Below are positions 27,301 through 38,108 of a stretch of DNA of 64,000 nucleotides, in pieces (the first letter of the stretch is position 1; every line of letters begins with the position of its first letter). Under the pieces are notes generated by a model that was given only the letters and a program-made list of their open reading frames with translations, ran no database searches and was not told the DNA's origin. The DNA is from Primulina eburnea (taxonomy: Eukaryota > Streptophyta > Magnoliopsida > Lamiales > Gesneriaceae), in assembly GCF_022965805.1 (NCBI RefSeq), contig NC_133101.1:4836001-4900000 (forward strand), given 5' to 3'. A program made the position numbers and the translations under genes.

Positions 27301-30300
27301 ATTAAAGGTGGGTTTTCATTATTTAACAGTATAAACATTATATCTTTCAGCGCTCAGAAATATCAAGCCATCTATCCTGATGAACATGAAACAAGGCACA
27401 AATAGTCAAAGGGGGGGGAAAGGAGAGTGAAAGACAGTTGAACTCCACCTCATCCTTAGAAAAGTAGCTTTTTCTTCCACAGCAGAGAGATAACTCGAGA
27501 ACTCGACCACAATAGCATCACACAGCGAAGGAGAAACGGCAAGAATCTTTTTCATAGTATCATGGGCTGCTTTCCTTATAATCCAATTAGGATGGCATAG
27601 CAAAAACAACATGAACTGAAGCATAATGATTATCAGTTAATAACCACATGTTTCAAACATAAAATGAAAAAGGTCGTATTAATCACCTGAAGGAATGCTT
27701 TTTTCGGAAAAATCTCCAACAGTCTGCAGCACAACAAATACAAGTAATGAACCATCAGATATTAAAATTTTGTCGGATTATTGCATGCTATCAACAAAAT
27801 TTCCACCTCTCATTTCTACAGCATCTTTTAACATTTCAAGGGTAAAATATTAGACCATGGAGTGTGAGCATACAATTTTGCTTCATAGTGAAAGAACCAC
27901 AAGTATCAAGGACATTTCTGGTGGAACAAAAAACTATTTTTTTTAAACAGGCATGCTGGTTTGCAATTATTGAGAATGTCAAAAACATGTACCAGGAAGG
28001 GGGACTACTAGGAAGTGGGAACAACAAATCACCGTTCGAGAAAAATACAATAAAACTAAACGAAATCTAAAATTTAGACAGGGAACCCCCACACTTCTTA
28101 CAAATGCTTTTAGTAATACTCCAGTTATTATTGGAGCCCCCTTTGTATTTCCGGATAAAATTCATCAACCCACTCCTAGCCAATTCAAGAGATGCTATCA
28201 AACATTTTAATTCTTCCATCTCCTCATCAGACTATTCCAAGGAATGATAGAGCATCTGGTCGAAATCCACGTCAAAAGAGTCGTTGATCTCGCAATCTAC
28301 TTTGCACTCTTGAATTTCCTCGACCCAAGACTTCTTCCTCCTTTCTAGTTTAAAAAGTTTTCGTGAACTTCCAGCTGAATTTTTCATTGACGAGCTAATA
28401 CATTAGGTTATTTATGAGATGATGCAGTCGACCGGACACTAAGTGTATTTGAGACGGTAGAGGTTTTTACAAGATTGAGTTTCCTTACTAGATTTCCCCA
28501 AGAATAATGCACGGGCTCCTGTGGCCAAAACTAGCATATCCAAGTTTCACAGGTTTAGACTGGCTGCTCCTATTCTTCTTTGAATTATTACTGCTTGTGG
28601 CACTAACTCTTTCCAAAGAAGGACCCACAACATCACGCTTATTTGGGTTTGGTGCTGAAGATATAATTTGAATGTTAATCTGTTTGAAAGAAATGATTCA
28701 GTCCATCTTAATAAGTGGGCCCTACTGTCTTCAATTGATTTTGAAGAAATTGAGGAGACTACAGCTCAGCCCATCAAAAGACTTGGACTAGGCTTGGAAT
28801 TTCTTCCTAGAAGCCTCCCACAACATGCGGCTTTGTATGTTTTTTGGGCTTTTAGCCAGATTGAGGATGCTAAAAACCCTGGTAGAAAAATATATAAATA
28901 CCTCCAAGATGAGAAAGGATCTAGGTTTCTCAAAAAGAGTATGAAAAGTCCATCTAATTTTGGCCCTTGCTGCCTAGATTGAGAATGATATTTCTTCAAG
29001 CATCGGTACAACCATTGCTTCTTTTGGTAAACCATAAGTAATAGATTCAATCTAAAATAAAATAAGAACTGCAAACGGTTCCAATCCAACGGAGGACAAC
29101 TATTTCTTCTTTAGCACATAAGAGATCAATATGATCAAAGATTGTTCAGAGCACACCTTTGAGGATAATCAACAATGAGAACCTCCATAAGGTCAATGCA
29201 TGCCAACAAATCATCAGCTGGAAATTTTGAAGCCTGTCAAGTCACATGAGGATAAGCTCGAAGGTTCCAGAAAAAGGCAGAAAGGAACATGAACATATGA
29301 AAGCACTTTTATCATATAATCATTTTTTATCTGTTACCGTCAATGGATATCAGGATTTAAACTCTCATTATTTGAGTGTATTGAATGTCGTAAGCCCAAT
29401 TTCCAACCAAAATATTTTAAAACGCAGTTATGAACTCCTCATATAATGAAATTCGTTCATATCACCACAAGCTGATTACTTTCAAAAATCACAAGGGAGA
29501 GATTTAAATTACTATTTGTGGTTGTAAGTTGACTTAGAAAGAGTAAAGAAGTTAATTTATTTACCAAGGAAATTGGAATGACTGAAGGTTCATTCTGTAA
29601 TATCAACTGCCAAATCTTCTCCTTCGATACAGTTTCCTCTAGGAAAATGGTAGGAATGAGAAATGAAAAATAATGGAAACAATTTAGGGCCCCTCATAGT
29701 GGAAGTACGTAAATCATAAAGCAACTTAAAACAGAGATGGTTAGTTGAGGCAAAAAAGTGAAATCAGCAAGTAATAAAACCTGCTTTCACATCAACGACA
29801 GCAATTTTTGCCACACAGAACAATGCATAAATACCCTCCAATCTCTGTACAGCTTTGCTAAAACCAGTTTTAACAAGTTGGAGAAGAGGCTGCAATAACT
29901 CTGTCATCTGGAGCATGCATCATAAAACTTTGATGTTCGTATAACAAACATTTAGGGCAGCATGGTCAACAATACAAATTATAAATCATGAATAATCTCA
30001 CCTGCATAACTGAATCAGTTTTTTTGCAAATTAATCGCAGACAACGAAGGTGACCCTTTCTCAGAGCTTCCTTCTCTTTCAGCCCATGAACAAAGAAGGT
30101 AACTAGATCTTGGGAAATGGCATCTACAGATTTTACAGTCCAAGCTGCTAAACAACTCAAACTTGACAGTTTCACCTCTTCATTTCCTGGAATTACATTT
30201 AACTAATAAGATTAATAAACATCAATATTACATCAAAAAGCTGAGAGCATAATGGAAATAAATAGAATGTACATAACCGACCTATGTCTAGACATACATT

Positions 30301-33300
30301 TTTTGGATACGTGCACATTTAGATATATTAAAAGCAAAAAGGAAAACAATAGTTAAAAAGATCAGAGGATGTATGCGAGCAATATTACCATGCATCTGTG
30401 TAATATGTACATACAGAGAGATGAAGTAGACCACCTACCCTCATCCTTGTAACAAGACAACAGAAATCCGCATACAGTTGGTGCCAAGCTATTGAGATAT
30501 TTTCCTTCAGGAGCATGAGAAATTTCTTGAAGCGCGTTAATCATTCCAACTCTCTGGTATGGAAATGTAAGCCTGCCTTCAGAACCTGTTTATGCACTAA
30601 AGCAGTGAGAATATGACAACCAGACATAAAGCAACTAGTTAGCTGCAAACTGAAGGAGTCCTTACCAAATGCCTTGCTATTAACTGAATATGGAAAAGGT
30701 AATACGAATAAACTAACCTCCCATAACCAATTTGACAGCATTAAACAGTGCTTCTACAGAATCAGGACTGCTTGATTTTTGGCTCAAGCTCCTAACTATG
30801 GCTAAAGCATCAAATCTTCTTCCTTCATCTCCATGCCTTGCCTGGGTCAATACTACTGAGAGAATTTCCACAGCATATTTACTTAGGTCAAGGTTCGTAG
30901 ATTTCAAAAGAACTCCAATTGATTCTATGACAAGCTCCGGATTCCGTTTCAACATCTTGACAGATGATGGAAGTATCGTGTTCTTAAAATCCTCATGTGA
31001 TAAACGAGAAAATAATGGCAGAAATGCTTTACTGAGGCCTATGGCCGGCTTTTCCCTTGCATTTAGAACTGCTTTGACAAAGATATCAAGAAATATTTCC
31101 TGAAAAACCAAAACAATAAACACAGATGAAACCCCACTATCTAGGGAATCTACATATTGTTTTCACTAATGTGGATATTATAAATGAAAAATGTAAACTT
31201 CACCTTTCGTTCATCAAATGAAATAGGATTTGAATTTAAAAAGTCAAGCATCAAGTATATTAACTCTGCACTGTCTTTGTGTGATATCCTTGAATCTCTG
31301 AATCCCTCCATGTATGCTTTATATATGTCTGGTGACTGAACAGTACAGCCAAGTAAATATATATGGTACAATTATCCTGGGTAACAAAAAAATCACCCCC
31401 AAGATAAATGGTGAAAAGCTATTCATGGCTAAAGAAGGAATGAGACCTTAGAGAACAAATGAAAAAGGGTTTTCTTGCTTGCCCTTCTCACACGAAATGA
31501 TCCTTGCAAGACGATGTTAAGCACCGATGCCTGAGCTTGGGCCACTCTGCACAAAGTGTTTGATAAAGTAGCAAACTGACTATAAGTTAAGAGGAGACAA
31601 GACCACTTTAGAAGCCTGTAGCTTCCTGTGATTGATTTGATCTTTGATTGCTTTTCCATAGCCTGTACAAGGGTTGTAGCAAAACTTTTCATAAATAGAT
31701 CCTCGCGTAAAGCTTTGATAATAACTTCATCCACGGCTTTTCTTGATCCATGGTCATCATATATTGATAATGTTTGAAAAAGCAAATCAACCAATAGGGA
31801 CACGATTTCGATAGACATCTGCAAAGAATCTGGAGAATTGTGTGTCAGAAGTATTTATCTTTTCTGTGTAGAGATTTGACAAACACCTTCAAACATCGAT
31901 ATTCAAGCAAATTAAACAAACTTTAGAGATAAAATGTCAAATAAGATGCTCATTTATTCATGAAATTGCCACTACAAAAAGAAAAAAAAATGAGAGAGTC
32001 TGTACTTCTTAGTTTCTGCACGTTTTCAAGTTTTATTTATTAGGAAGAACTTCAAATATACAAGCGATGTTGAACCTACTCGGCATGCTTTGTTTTTTTT
32101 ATAGCCAACATAATTGAGAGAGTGGCAACAGCCAACAGGCAGCAATTTCAACATAACAGCACCACAGCATTCTTAGTCATTCCAACTTATAATCGTAAAA
32201 ATTAAGCATACAATCTGTGTGAGGTGGTCTATGAGATAACTAACACTAGTAAATTCCCCCCTTCATCGTAAAAAAGAAGATGAAAAGATTATTCTACCTT
32301 CGAACACCTATAAATCTTAATATTTATTTTTTTTTAGTTACATTCTTTGCACGTGGCAAATAGTAAAAGTTTAAAACGAGTATGTGGAGCATTTCTTGTA
32401 CTTGCTAACTTGGGTGCAACTTGCAAGGTGTATTCCATCAATTAAATTTTTCGTCTTTGTTTAAAGAATTTACAGATGCAATTACTGAGCGAACAATTGC
32501 TCCCATTATGATAATTTGGTTTGTTTCCAAGGTATGCAAAAAATTTGAAAATGTTTCAAGAGCTATTTAAATAAACTCACCACCCAGCCCAAGGATATAT
32601 GTCATATCGCATCATATGAACACTATCACGTAAATAACATGGAAAGCATGTGTACGTAAAATAAAAATAATAACAAGCATGCCCGCATACATAGTCGATT
32701 AGTCGCTTTCCCGTATTTCCTCTTTTCCATGTTATTTGGAAGGTTCCAAAAAAGATTCAGGTATTCTCGTGGACAGCCACTCAGGGTAAGCTACCGACCT
32801 CGGAGATGTTGCAAAAAAAGTGGCCCTCAATTGCTATGTGCCCAAATTGGTGTGTGTTGTGTAGAAATGAAACGGAAACTCGGGATCATATGCTCATACA
32901 TTGTCCATTCACGACCGGATTGTGGGCTAGAGCTTTGCAAGAGCTGGGACTGGTTTGGGTGATGCCTAAGTCAACAAGGGATTTATTCGCTATGGATCTA
33001 GGACAGCTAACTGGTATGAGGGAAGGATTTTTTGGTAAGTGGTGGTTCAGGGCATATGCTGGACAGTATTGCTCGAAAGAAATCAAAGATTTTTGAAGAT
33101 AAGGAAGGCACTACAGAACAGTACTGGGGAAAAATCAAGATCAAAGTTGCTATATGGATCGGCACTCATGATGACTTTAAGAACGTCTCGATCTTAGACA
33201 TATTGCGAGATTGGGCTTATGTGTATAATTGATACAACATTGAAATTATGTAATTCCTATTGAAAGTGGACCACTAGTTCACTGATGTACTTGTTCTCAT

Positions 33301-34548
33301 CATATTATTAATAAAATATTGTCTCTTATAAAAATTAAAAAAAAAACTATCAAACCAAGCAAAGCTGCAAAAATCAATTCTCCAAATACTAATTCTGCCT
33401 CTTCGGGAGAAAACAACATCTTCTAACAATGTTCCAATATCAAGCCCAAACTTCAACCCACACCGATGATGCACCCAAATTTTAGTCCTTGAACCATAAA
33501 CAATTAAAATTCTGCTTACAAGCGCCCTAGAAGGATATCTTCATATTAAACTTGTGCACCTCTAAAGAAGGAAACAGTATCATCCTTAACCAAAATTCCA
33601 TGGTCATGATCAGGAAAACCAGTTTACAATCCAAACATCTACACAGTTTACAGCCAACAAATAACTCTGAGATAGATGGGATTTCAAACTATATAATTTT
33701 AATATTTCCTCATCATCCAAACCCTATTTCCATACTAGGTGAAATCACTACTTACTCAATGATGAAACCTCGAAAAAGAATAAGGAAAGACTAAATCCTA
33801 TAGCACAAGAAGATAAAAATCTGGGATCACCATTTCACCAATCTTTTCTCAAAAGTACCAATATAAATCAAATTTGAAACTTTAAGGCAATTGAAGTTCA
33901 TTTACGGTGATAATATCATAGAACCATACACCAATGTTCTCTTTCAAGGTTATTAACATACTCCTTCACACAATGCAGACCACTACTCGAACATATATCA
34001 GGGGATTTCAGAAAACTTAAGCATCTGCCAACTAAATTAATGACCGCATGCATGCGCATAATAAGTCTGTTTAGCATTAACGTGTAACACGTGTCGAATG
34101 CATAATAAAGACGAAAAATGATGAACTGATACTTATGAAACAATGCAACACAAAATCCATCAGAAAGTACTGCGACTGAGGACAAAAGGGCAGAATTAAG
34201 AAAGACCAAGTCGAGAAAGAAAAACAAGAAATCAAACAAAAATTTACCACCAAAAACAAAACTTTACCATAAAAAACAAACAAAATATCGTACCGCACGT
34301 CTCAAGAATCGTACCTTATCATCTAATTTTTCTAACTCGACTGACAAGAATTTAGGATATCGCACATTAACGAATACATCAGAAAACACGATTCATTCGG
34401 CTTATATGGAGGAAATAATACCTAAATTGTTGAGAATGGATGGAATCTGACTGCGGAAGATCTGAATTCGCCGCTTCGAGGAAGGCGTCGAGATTGAAGG
34501 AGCGACAGCTATCAACGACTCCATTTGACTGGCTCCATTGGGTTCCAT
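301..34548 (-). CDS. ILA/GCN1: GCN1/ILITYHIA HEAT-repeat translational activator, 5' 35 exons (partial)
   Basis: GCN1 is a giant HEAT-repeat protein that binds ribosomes and activates the eIF2-alpha kinase GCN2; the Arabidopsis orthologue is ILITYHIA. Exons, 5' to 3' on the minus strand: 34548-34422, 31829-31447, 31335-31204, 31099-30718, 30585-30439, 30186-30002, 29907-29781, 29638-29565, 29233-29157, 27723-27687, 27615-27449, 24718-24535, 24215-24138, 23339-23220, 23125-23066, 19267-19142, 19061-18941, 18850-18681, 18372-18070, 18000-17884, 17801-17700, 17617-17468, 6274-6110, 6040-5864, 5632-5510, 5311-5231, 5146-5030, 4182-4010, 2971-2894, 2817-2670, 1266-1144, 1069-1013, 937-827, 740-549, 474-301. 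They total 5,088 bp (1,696 codons) with no stop or frameshift. Family-typical stretches include [39 protein letters not shown] and [13 protein letters not shown]. The start [12 protein letters not shown] is the first in-frame ATG; Met9 is an alternative. All introns are GT-AG except intron 17 (GC-AG). Exon 14 is the least certain boundary. The rest of the gene lies left of base 1. Confidence 0.95.
1731..2051. repeat. MITE-like repeat, copy 1, in GCN1 intron 30
   Basis: The ends are roughly inverted (TTCTAAAAAG left, CTTTTAGAAC right). Subterminal CCTAAG/CCTTAGGCAG and GGCGCC boxes flank an AT-rich core. The core aligns by eye with the second copy at about 55925-56655, which carries a TRIM insertion, and the left end resembles 55236-55330. 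No transposase coding is visible. The exact family was not assigned. Confidence 0.5.
2052..2669. other. GCN1 intron 30, remainder
   Basis: Intron 30 runs 2669-1267 on the minus strand. Outside the MITE-like repeat it is AT-rich and I see no coding similarity or further recognised element. Confidence 0.6.
2972..4009. other. GCN1 intron 28 with a short LINE/SINE-type tail
   Basis: This 1,038 bp intron contains a T-run at about 3105-3111 followed by ATAGGAAAAAATATTATATTAATAA. That resembles the reverse complement of the 3' ends of the LINEs elsewhere in the window (compare 13282, 15323, 20276), so it may be a very short minus-strand retroposed tail. No coding similarity is seen in the rest. Confidence 0.4.
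7838..9132 (+). mobile_element. hAT transposon relic (internally deleted)
   Basis: The terminal inverted repeat is CAGGGCCGATCCTA (left 7838; the right end reads TAGGATCGGCCCTG up to 9132). It is flanked by an imperfect 8-bp target-site duplication, CTTAGGGG (7830-7837) and CTTAGAAG (9133-9140), the size typical of hAT elements. On the plus strand at about 8655-8850 it encodes a fragment of the C-terminal hAT dimerisation domain ([20 protein letters not shown]). The N-terminal transposase with most catalytic residues is missing and the rest is full of stops, so the element is non-autonomous. Confidence 0.85.
9187..9534 (+). mobile_element. 5'-truncated L1-type LINE 3' end
   Basis: The plus strand encodes the tail typical of plant L1 ORF2 ([18 protein letters not shown], then a [11 protein letters not shown] stretch) and stops at 9432. 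A short 3' UTR with AGTGGACCACTAGT follows, ending TTCTTATAAAAAAAA. It closely resembles the 3' part of the LINE at 32700-33345. The 5' limit is approximate and no target-site duplication was identified. Confidence 0.7.
12754..12841 (-). mobile_element. 88-bp LINE/SINE 3'-end insertion inside LINE ORF2
   Basis: A perfect 16-bp duplication, CTTTCACGATCTTATC, flanks it (12738-12753 and 12842-12857). The insert starts with a T-run, meaning a poly(A) tail on the minus strand, and contains GGATTA/TAATCC arms (12796-12801 and 12812-12817). Removing insert plus one duplication joins the ORF2 codons for TKFFHDLI directly to KRNNKK in frame, so the boundaries are secure. Confidence 0.9.
13280..13715 (-). 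mobile_element. 5'-truncated LINE inserted into LINE reverse transcriptase region
   Basis: A perfect 14-bp duplication, TCGGTGGATGCTTC, flanks it (13266-13279 and 13716-13729). The T-run near 13284-13291 is a minus-strand poly(A) tail. The minus strand encodes the ORF2 tail ([17 protein letters not shown], then a [11 protein letters not shown] stretch) ending at 13450. A 7-bp-stem hairpin TGCGGAT-AAGTA-ATCCGCA sits at 13337-13355 in the 3' UTR. Confidence 0.9.
13337..13355 (-). other. LINE 3' UTR hairpin
   Basis: Stem TGCGGAT/ATCCGCA with a 5-nt loop, about 46 nt from the poly(A) end. It is matched at 15388-15406, 20332-20348 and (5 of 6 pairs) 26149-26165, always near the tail. Confidence 0.7.
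15323..15844 (-). mobile_element. 5'-truncated LINE inserted near the end of LINE ORF2
   Basis: It starts with a T-run to about 15332 (minus-strand poly(A)). The flanks TGATGAGTGTT (15312-15322) and TGAGGAGTGTT (15841-15851) match at 10 of 11 bases and act as the target-site duplication. Excision restores codons for [16 protein letters not shown] across the junction. The 3' UTR hairpin TGCGGAT-GAGTA-ATCCGCA is at 15388-15406. The coding part is degenerate LINE ORF2 tail read on the minus strand. Confidence 0.85.
18851..18940 (-). other. GC-AG intron (GCN1 intron 17)
   Basis: On the minus strand the exon ends AGGAAACCTG and the intron begins GCAAGTCC; the acceptor is TTTGTCCAG before AGAAGAATAAAACTGC. 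Phase requires this join (G plus AG gives Glu, continuing [11 protein letters not shown] as in the family). A GT donor at the same phase is not available nearby. Confidence 0.75.
19830..20275 (-). mobile_element. Ty1/copia reverse transcriptase relic (part 1)
   Basis: On the minus strand, broken frames read like copia RT: a FSKAVKSF stretch, then a mutated catalytic box ([10 protein letters not shown] in place of YVDD), then remnants recalling the KDLG-LKYFLGMEV and [10 protein letters not shown] motifs. Several stops and frameshifts are present. The second part lies across the LINE insertion. Confidence 0.7.
20276..21245 (-). mobile_element. 5'-truncated LINE inserted in the copia relic
   Basis: A T-run at about 20276-20283 marks the minus-strand poly(A) tail, and the hairpin GCGGAT-GAGTG-ATCCGC is at 20332-20348. 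Minus-strand coding shows the zf-RVT module ([38 protein letters not shown]) and the tail [14 protein letters not shown]. The 5' limit is approximate and a clean target-site duplication was not found. Confidence 0.75.
21246..21430 (-). mobile_element. Ty1/copia relic (part 2)
   Basis: The minus strand encodes MDVTFFSNN followed by degenerate sequence. This matches the spacer just before the reverse transcriptase of plant copia elements (commonly ending DVTFFE). Its order relative to 19830-20275 on the minus strand fits one element split by the LINE. Confidence 0.55.
24719..27448 (-). other. GCN1 intron 11, 2.7 kb, with a LINE
   Basis: Exon 11 ends with codons for TFLRM plus AG and exon 12 begins T GAA GCA, so phase is kept. 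The intron carries a plus-strand LINE (about 25160-26218) and a short T-run-led tail at about 26475. The rest is AT-rich. Confidence 0.75.
25160..26218 (+). mobile_element. 5'-truncated L1-type LINE (antisense to GCN1)
   Basis: The plus strand encodes the end of the RT region ([20 protein letters not shown]), a zf-RVT module ([20 protein letters not shown]) with later frameshifts, and an ORF2 tail in broken frames. The 3' UTR has GCGGAT-TTCTC-ATCCAC at 26149-26165, then an A-rich end (AATAAAAAGAAAG). The 5' limit is approximate. Confidence 0.75.
27724..29156 (-). other. GCN1 intron 9, 1.4 kb, with a degenerate retroelement-like stretch
   Basis: It lies between exon 9 and the 37-bp exon 10. 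From about 28080 to 28990 the minus strand keeps short coding-like pieces (for example [16 protein letters not shown]) recalling linker regions of plant LINEs, but there is no diagnostic motif, so assignment is tentative. Confidence 0.4.
31830..34421 (-). other. GCN1 intron 1, 2.6 kb, with a LINE
   Basis: The donor after codons for SILNNL joins the acceptor CTCCAG before ATTCTTTGCAGATG (D S L Q M S I E). The intron contains a plus-strand LINE (about 32700-33345). The rest is AT-rich with no coding similarity. Confidence 0.85.
32700..33345 (+). mobile_element. 5'-truncated L1-type LINE (antisense to GCN1)
   Basis: The plus strand, with frameshifts, encodes a zf-RVT module ([23 protein letters not shown]) and an ORF2 tail ([30 protein letters not shown], stop near 33232). 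A 3' UTR with AGTGGACCACTAGT follows and ends TCTTATAAAAATTAAAAAAAAAA. Similar in sequence to 9187-9534. Confidence 0.75.
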
Positions 34549-35072
34549 CTCGATCAGAAAAGTGAATGAAATGGTGGGAATAGCTTACTGGAGCTCTGTG
34601 TTAGGGTTTTAGAAGGTGGATGGCCAGGAGCAGGGGCAGTAATGAAGTGTTTAGCACACAGTTCCGACTTTTAACAGGATTAAGAAAGTGCGACTATGGA
34701 GTTAAGGGTAATTTTAACATTAATCAACAATTTATATTATATTGAATATTAAATTTTCAAGAAAATAAATTTTTGTCGTATAGCGAAAATATAAAGTTGT
34801 ATTTTTAGAAAAAAAAATTGATTTTACCCGATTTAAAAATTTTATTTATATAATTAATTAAAATTAATAAATATTAATGTTTAAAAATTTAATCAAAATT
34901 TTAAATAATAAACAAATATTTTTCAAAAAATCAAAAAAAATTATTAAATAAAAAATTTTGATTAAAACTTTTAATTATTAACATGTTGAAAAAAATATTT
35001 ATATTGAAATTTTAATTAAGACACATGATAATAATGATAGAAATTTACAGAGTTGGCATACCAAAAATTATG
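34549..35072. other. Intergenic: GCN1 upstream region
   Basis: The 5' flank of GCN1, AT-rich beyond about 34700. No TATA box at a convincing distance and no coding content were seen. Confidence 0.5.
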
Positions 35073-35252
35073 GAGTGGGTCTCATGTGAGACCGTCTCAC
35101 GGATCTTAATATGTAAGACGGGTCAACCCTACCCATATTCACAATAAAAAGTAATACTCTTAGCAAAAAAAGTAATACTTTTTCATGGATGACCTAAATA
35201 AGAGATTCATCTCACAAATACGACCCGTGAGACCGTCTCACACAAATTTTTG
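35073..35252 (+). repeat. GTGAGAC-terminus MITE-like repeat, copy 1
   Basis: Left end GTGAGACCGTCTCACGGATC and right end GACCCGTGAGACCGTCTCAC are inverted copies of each other, and each contains a palindrome GTGAGAC-CGTCTCAC. The core includes CCATATTCACAATAAAAAGT and AATACTCTTAGC. About 180 bp, non-coding. Other copies: 44951, 46281 (opposite strand), 47769, 49713 and a diverged one near 37565. Confidence 0.75.
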
Positions 35253-35530
35253 CGAAAATTATGACTACACTCTTTTAAAAAGTTGGAAAACATAATATTA
35301 TATAAAAATATTTATTTTGTTAAATTTAAAATATCCTGAGTTTGACAATTACAACAATATCATCGAGCAATTTTGGATCCAACGATCTATTTCATGTATT
35401 TACAGGACTTTGGCCGCTAAACAGGTCATACCACTTATTATTCTGTCAGAAGCTCATGCTGCAGACATAATTAAAAAGATCATCTCTAAAATCAGTTTCT
35501 AAAAGAACTGTTATATCAAATAAATACTTA

Positions 35531-36275
35531 CAGTGTGTTTGGCAATCAAGATTTGAGAGGATTTCATGGGATTTGGATTTCAAAATTCTATTTTTACTGT
35601 TTGGCAAGATGATTCAAAAAAAGGATTCGGATTTGTTTAAAAATTTATGGGATTTCATGGGGTTTCAATAATCCTATCAAATTTGATAAGATTTGATGGA
35701 ATTTGGATTTTAAAAACATAGAATTACTTTTTTATCCAACACGTCATTCTCATCAACAAATCATTCTCCACCAAAATTTCTACATGGTTAAAACTTTTTT
35801 CCTTTTAACTTTTTTTAGAAGTTGAAAGATTTCGTTTAAATTTTATAAATTTCGTGTGTTATTTAATGATTAATATAATAAAGATTATAGTAATTACCAA
35901 ATCCTCTTTTTACGTTTAATAATTAATTTTATGTTAAAGTTTGAAGTTGTTTGATGATTTTTTATTATTATTTTATGTGTACTATGATTAATAAATAATA
36001 ATTAATTTTTGAATTTACAAACACAAATAATAGAGAAGAATTATTAATTTCTAGATTTCTTTGGATTATTTATGTTTATATGATTTCTAAAGGTAGCTCA
36101 GTAAAATTTTAAAATTCAAAATTGGAATCTTTTCTTCTCCAAACAAGAAATGTATTTGTAAATATCATTTTTAAATTTTAAACCAAACACCAAATGGAAT
36201 TTCAAATAGTTGAATTTCCAAATCCAATTCCAAATCCCATGAAATCCTCCCAAATCCAAGTTGCCAAACACACCG
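35531..36275. mobile_element. Tourist/PIF-Harbinger-like MITE, 745 bp
   Basis: Inverted ends: left CAGTGTGTTTGGCAATC with GAGGATTTCATGGGATTTGG; the right end, reverse-complemented, starts CGGTGTGTTTGGCAAC and contains GAGGATTTCATGGGATTTGG. They match imperfectly over about 55 bp. The 3-bp target-site duplication TTA (35528-35530 and 36276-36278) is the size and composition used by PIF/Harbinger. No transposase coding. Confidence 0.75.
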
Positions 36276-36278
36276 TTA

Positions 36279-37564
36279 ACAATCTTATCATTCAACTCTA
36301 TCTGGTTAGACATTTACAGAGTAAGACAGATACAACAAACTCAAGCCAATCAAAATCATCAGATCAAATCACAAGCAAGGTATCCTACCCATTCCTAATT
36401 GACATAAATGTTTTTTAAAATGTCAAGAATCAATCAATTTTTCATAAGCGAAAAGAGTCAAAATCGTTAAAAAAAATATATATATTTATGTAATGTACGA
36501 TGAAAAGAGATTGACAATACATATCTGTCGAGAGAAAATACAAATAATTGTTGATAAAGTTGTTGATCGTTGGAATACTTCGTATACAAATATACAAATT
36601 TAGAACTTCATAACCACTAAGAAATTAATAAATTTCAAGATTTCAATTTGTGATATACATGATCTCAAGCACACTTATTCTTTACAAGATATCAAGCTGC
36701 TTACCAAGCACATGTCGATTTGTTTATATCAGGCCATCAAAGATCAACTCATGCTACCCTTATAAAATCTAGTTGGTCATGCTGGCCTTTGGAAAAATAC
36801 ATTATTTTTTATAAACTTATGGTTCTTAAACAACCATAAATTGTTGTGTTGAATTAATATTGAGAGTTTTGACTTAGGCAGTGTAATAAGTCATAGTCGA
36901 AACAGGTTTGTATAATGATTGTATAAATCAAAATATTTTTGTGGATTATTTCATAATTTGAAAAAATGATGACACATGAATATTTAAATCTCCGAATATC
37001 CATATAAATATTTGTGTTCTTTACTCTATTTCGTATTTATTTCATGTTCTTTTTGTCAAAATTCGCAAATGAAATGTATATTTTCTCATTGAGTCTAGTC
37101 GAATCAATTTACGTACTCAATTTTTTTTTTTTTAAAGATGTCCAGCTAAAATTAGTTGTTCAAGAAAAGGTTTTAGTTGCTAACAGTTGTTTAAGTTAAC
37201 TTACATTTTTAAAAGAGATTTTAAAAAGTTCATTAACATCTCTATAAACTATTGTTTTGATCCTGAAATATTTTATTTCACACGATACAAAGTATGGATA
37301 ACTAAATATATAAAAGTAGCACAAAACTTAAAAGCATAACCAAAACATTATAATTGAAATTGTAGATACTATATATTTAAATTAAAAATTTTAGAGATGA
37401 TTTTCTTTTAAGAGTTTCTAGTAATATTTAATTAAATTAGAATAATTTTACTGCCATTACCACAAATGTCATCAAACGAGTGCATATTTAATAAAAACTT
37501 AAGTAAACACTAATCATAATTAAAAAATACAAACTGAAATTTCAAAACTTAAATATCACAAAAA
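36279..37564. other. Intergenic AT-rich sequence
   Basis: No gene, RNA or recognisable element seen. Small open frames are AT-rich and lack family motifs. Confidence 0.5.
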
Positions 37565-37735
37565 CCCCTATGAGACGTCTCAAGTTTCAATTTGGTGTGA
37601 CAGATCTTCGACCAGACCCGACTTATGAAAAATATTATTTTTATGTCAAATATATATTTTTCATTGTACATATGGATCATATCAATCCCTCTCACATATA
37701 TAGATCCATTAGACCGTCTTACAAGAATGTGTTAC
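37565..37735 (+). repeat. GTGAGAC-type repeat, diverged copy
   Basis: GAGACGTCTCA at the left and TTAGACCGTCTTAC at the right, with CAGACCCGACTTATGAAAAA inside, follow the order of the family but are heavily mutated. Confidence 0.45.
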
Positions 37736-38108
37736 TCCTTAAAAATTTATACAACTCAATCGAAATACATAAATAACAATCCAGAATGCTTTGCCAAATC
37801 CTAATCTCTTATAGTCACAGCTAAGTCCATTCTAAAACATGTTTGTGAGAATTAGGTGTCCAAGATAAAAGCAAATATGTGAGCGACATAATCGGCCAAT
37901 AAATAAATACGTGTGAAAAAATTATATGCCGATGTACGAAATCATTTTCTAGTAAATCAGGGATTAAATACTCAAATATCTTACTCAATCTAGAGACGCT
38001 TAAGTGTGTAACATTTTACTTTGTAGAACCATTGGGTTGCTCCCACACTCGATAGGACATGGACCTACGATTTCCAGGGTCACCATAGCTTGTCAGATCA
38101 GTGGGCGG

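Noticed and set aside
37570..37776. 68-codon plus-strand frame as a small gene
   Set aside because: It overlaps a decayed GTGAGAC repeat and shows no family motif.
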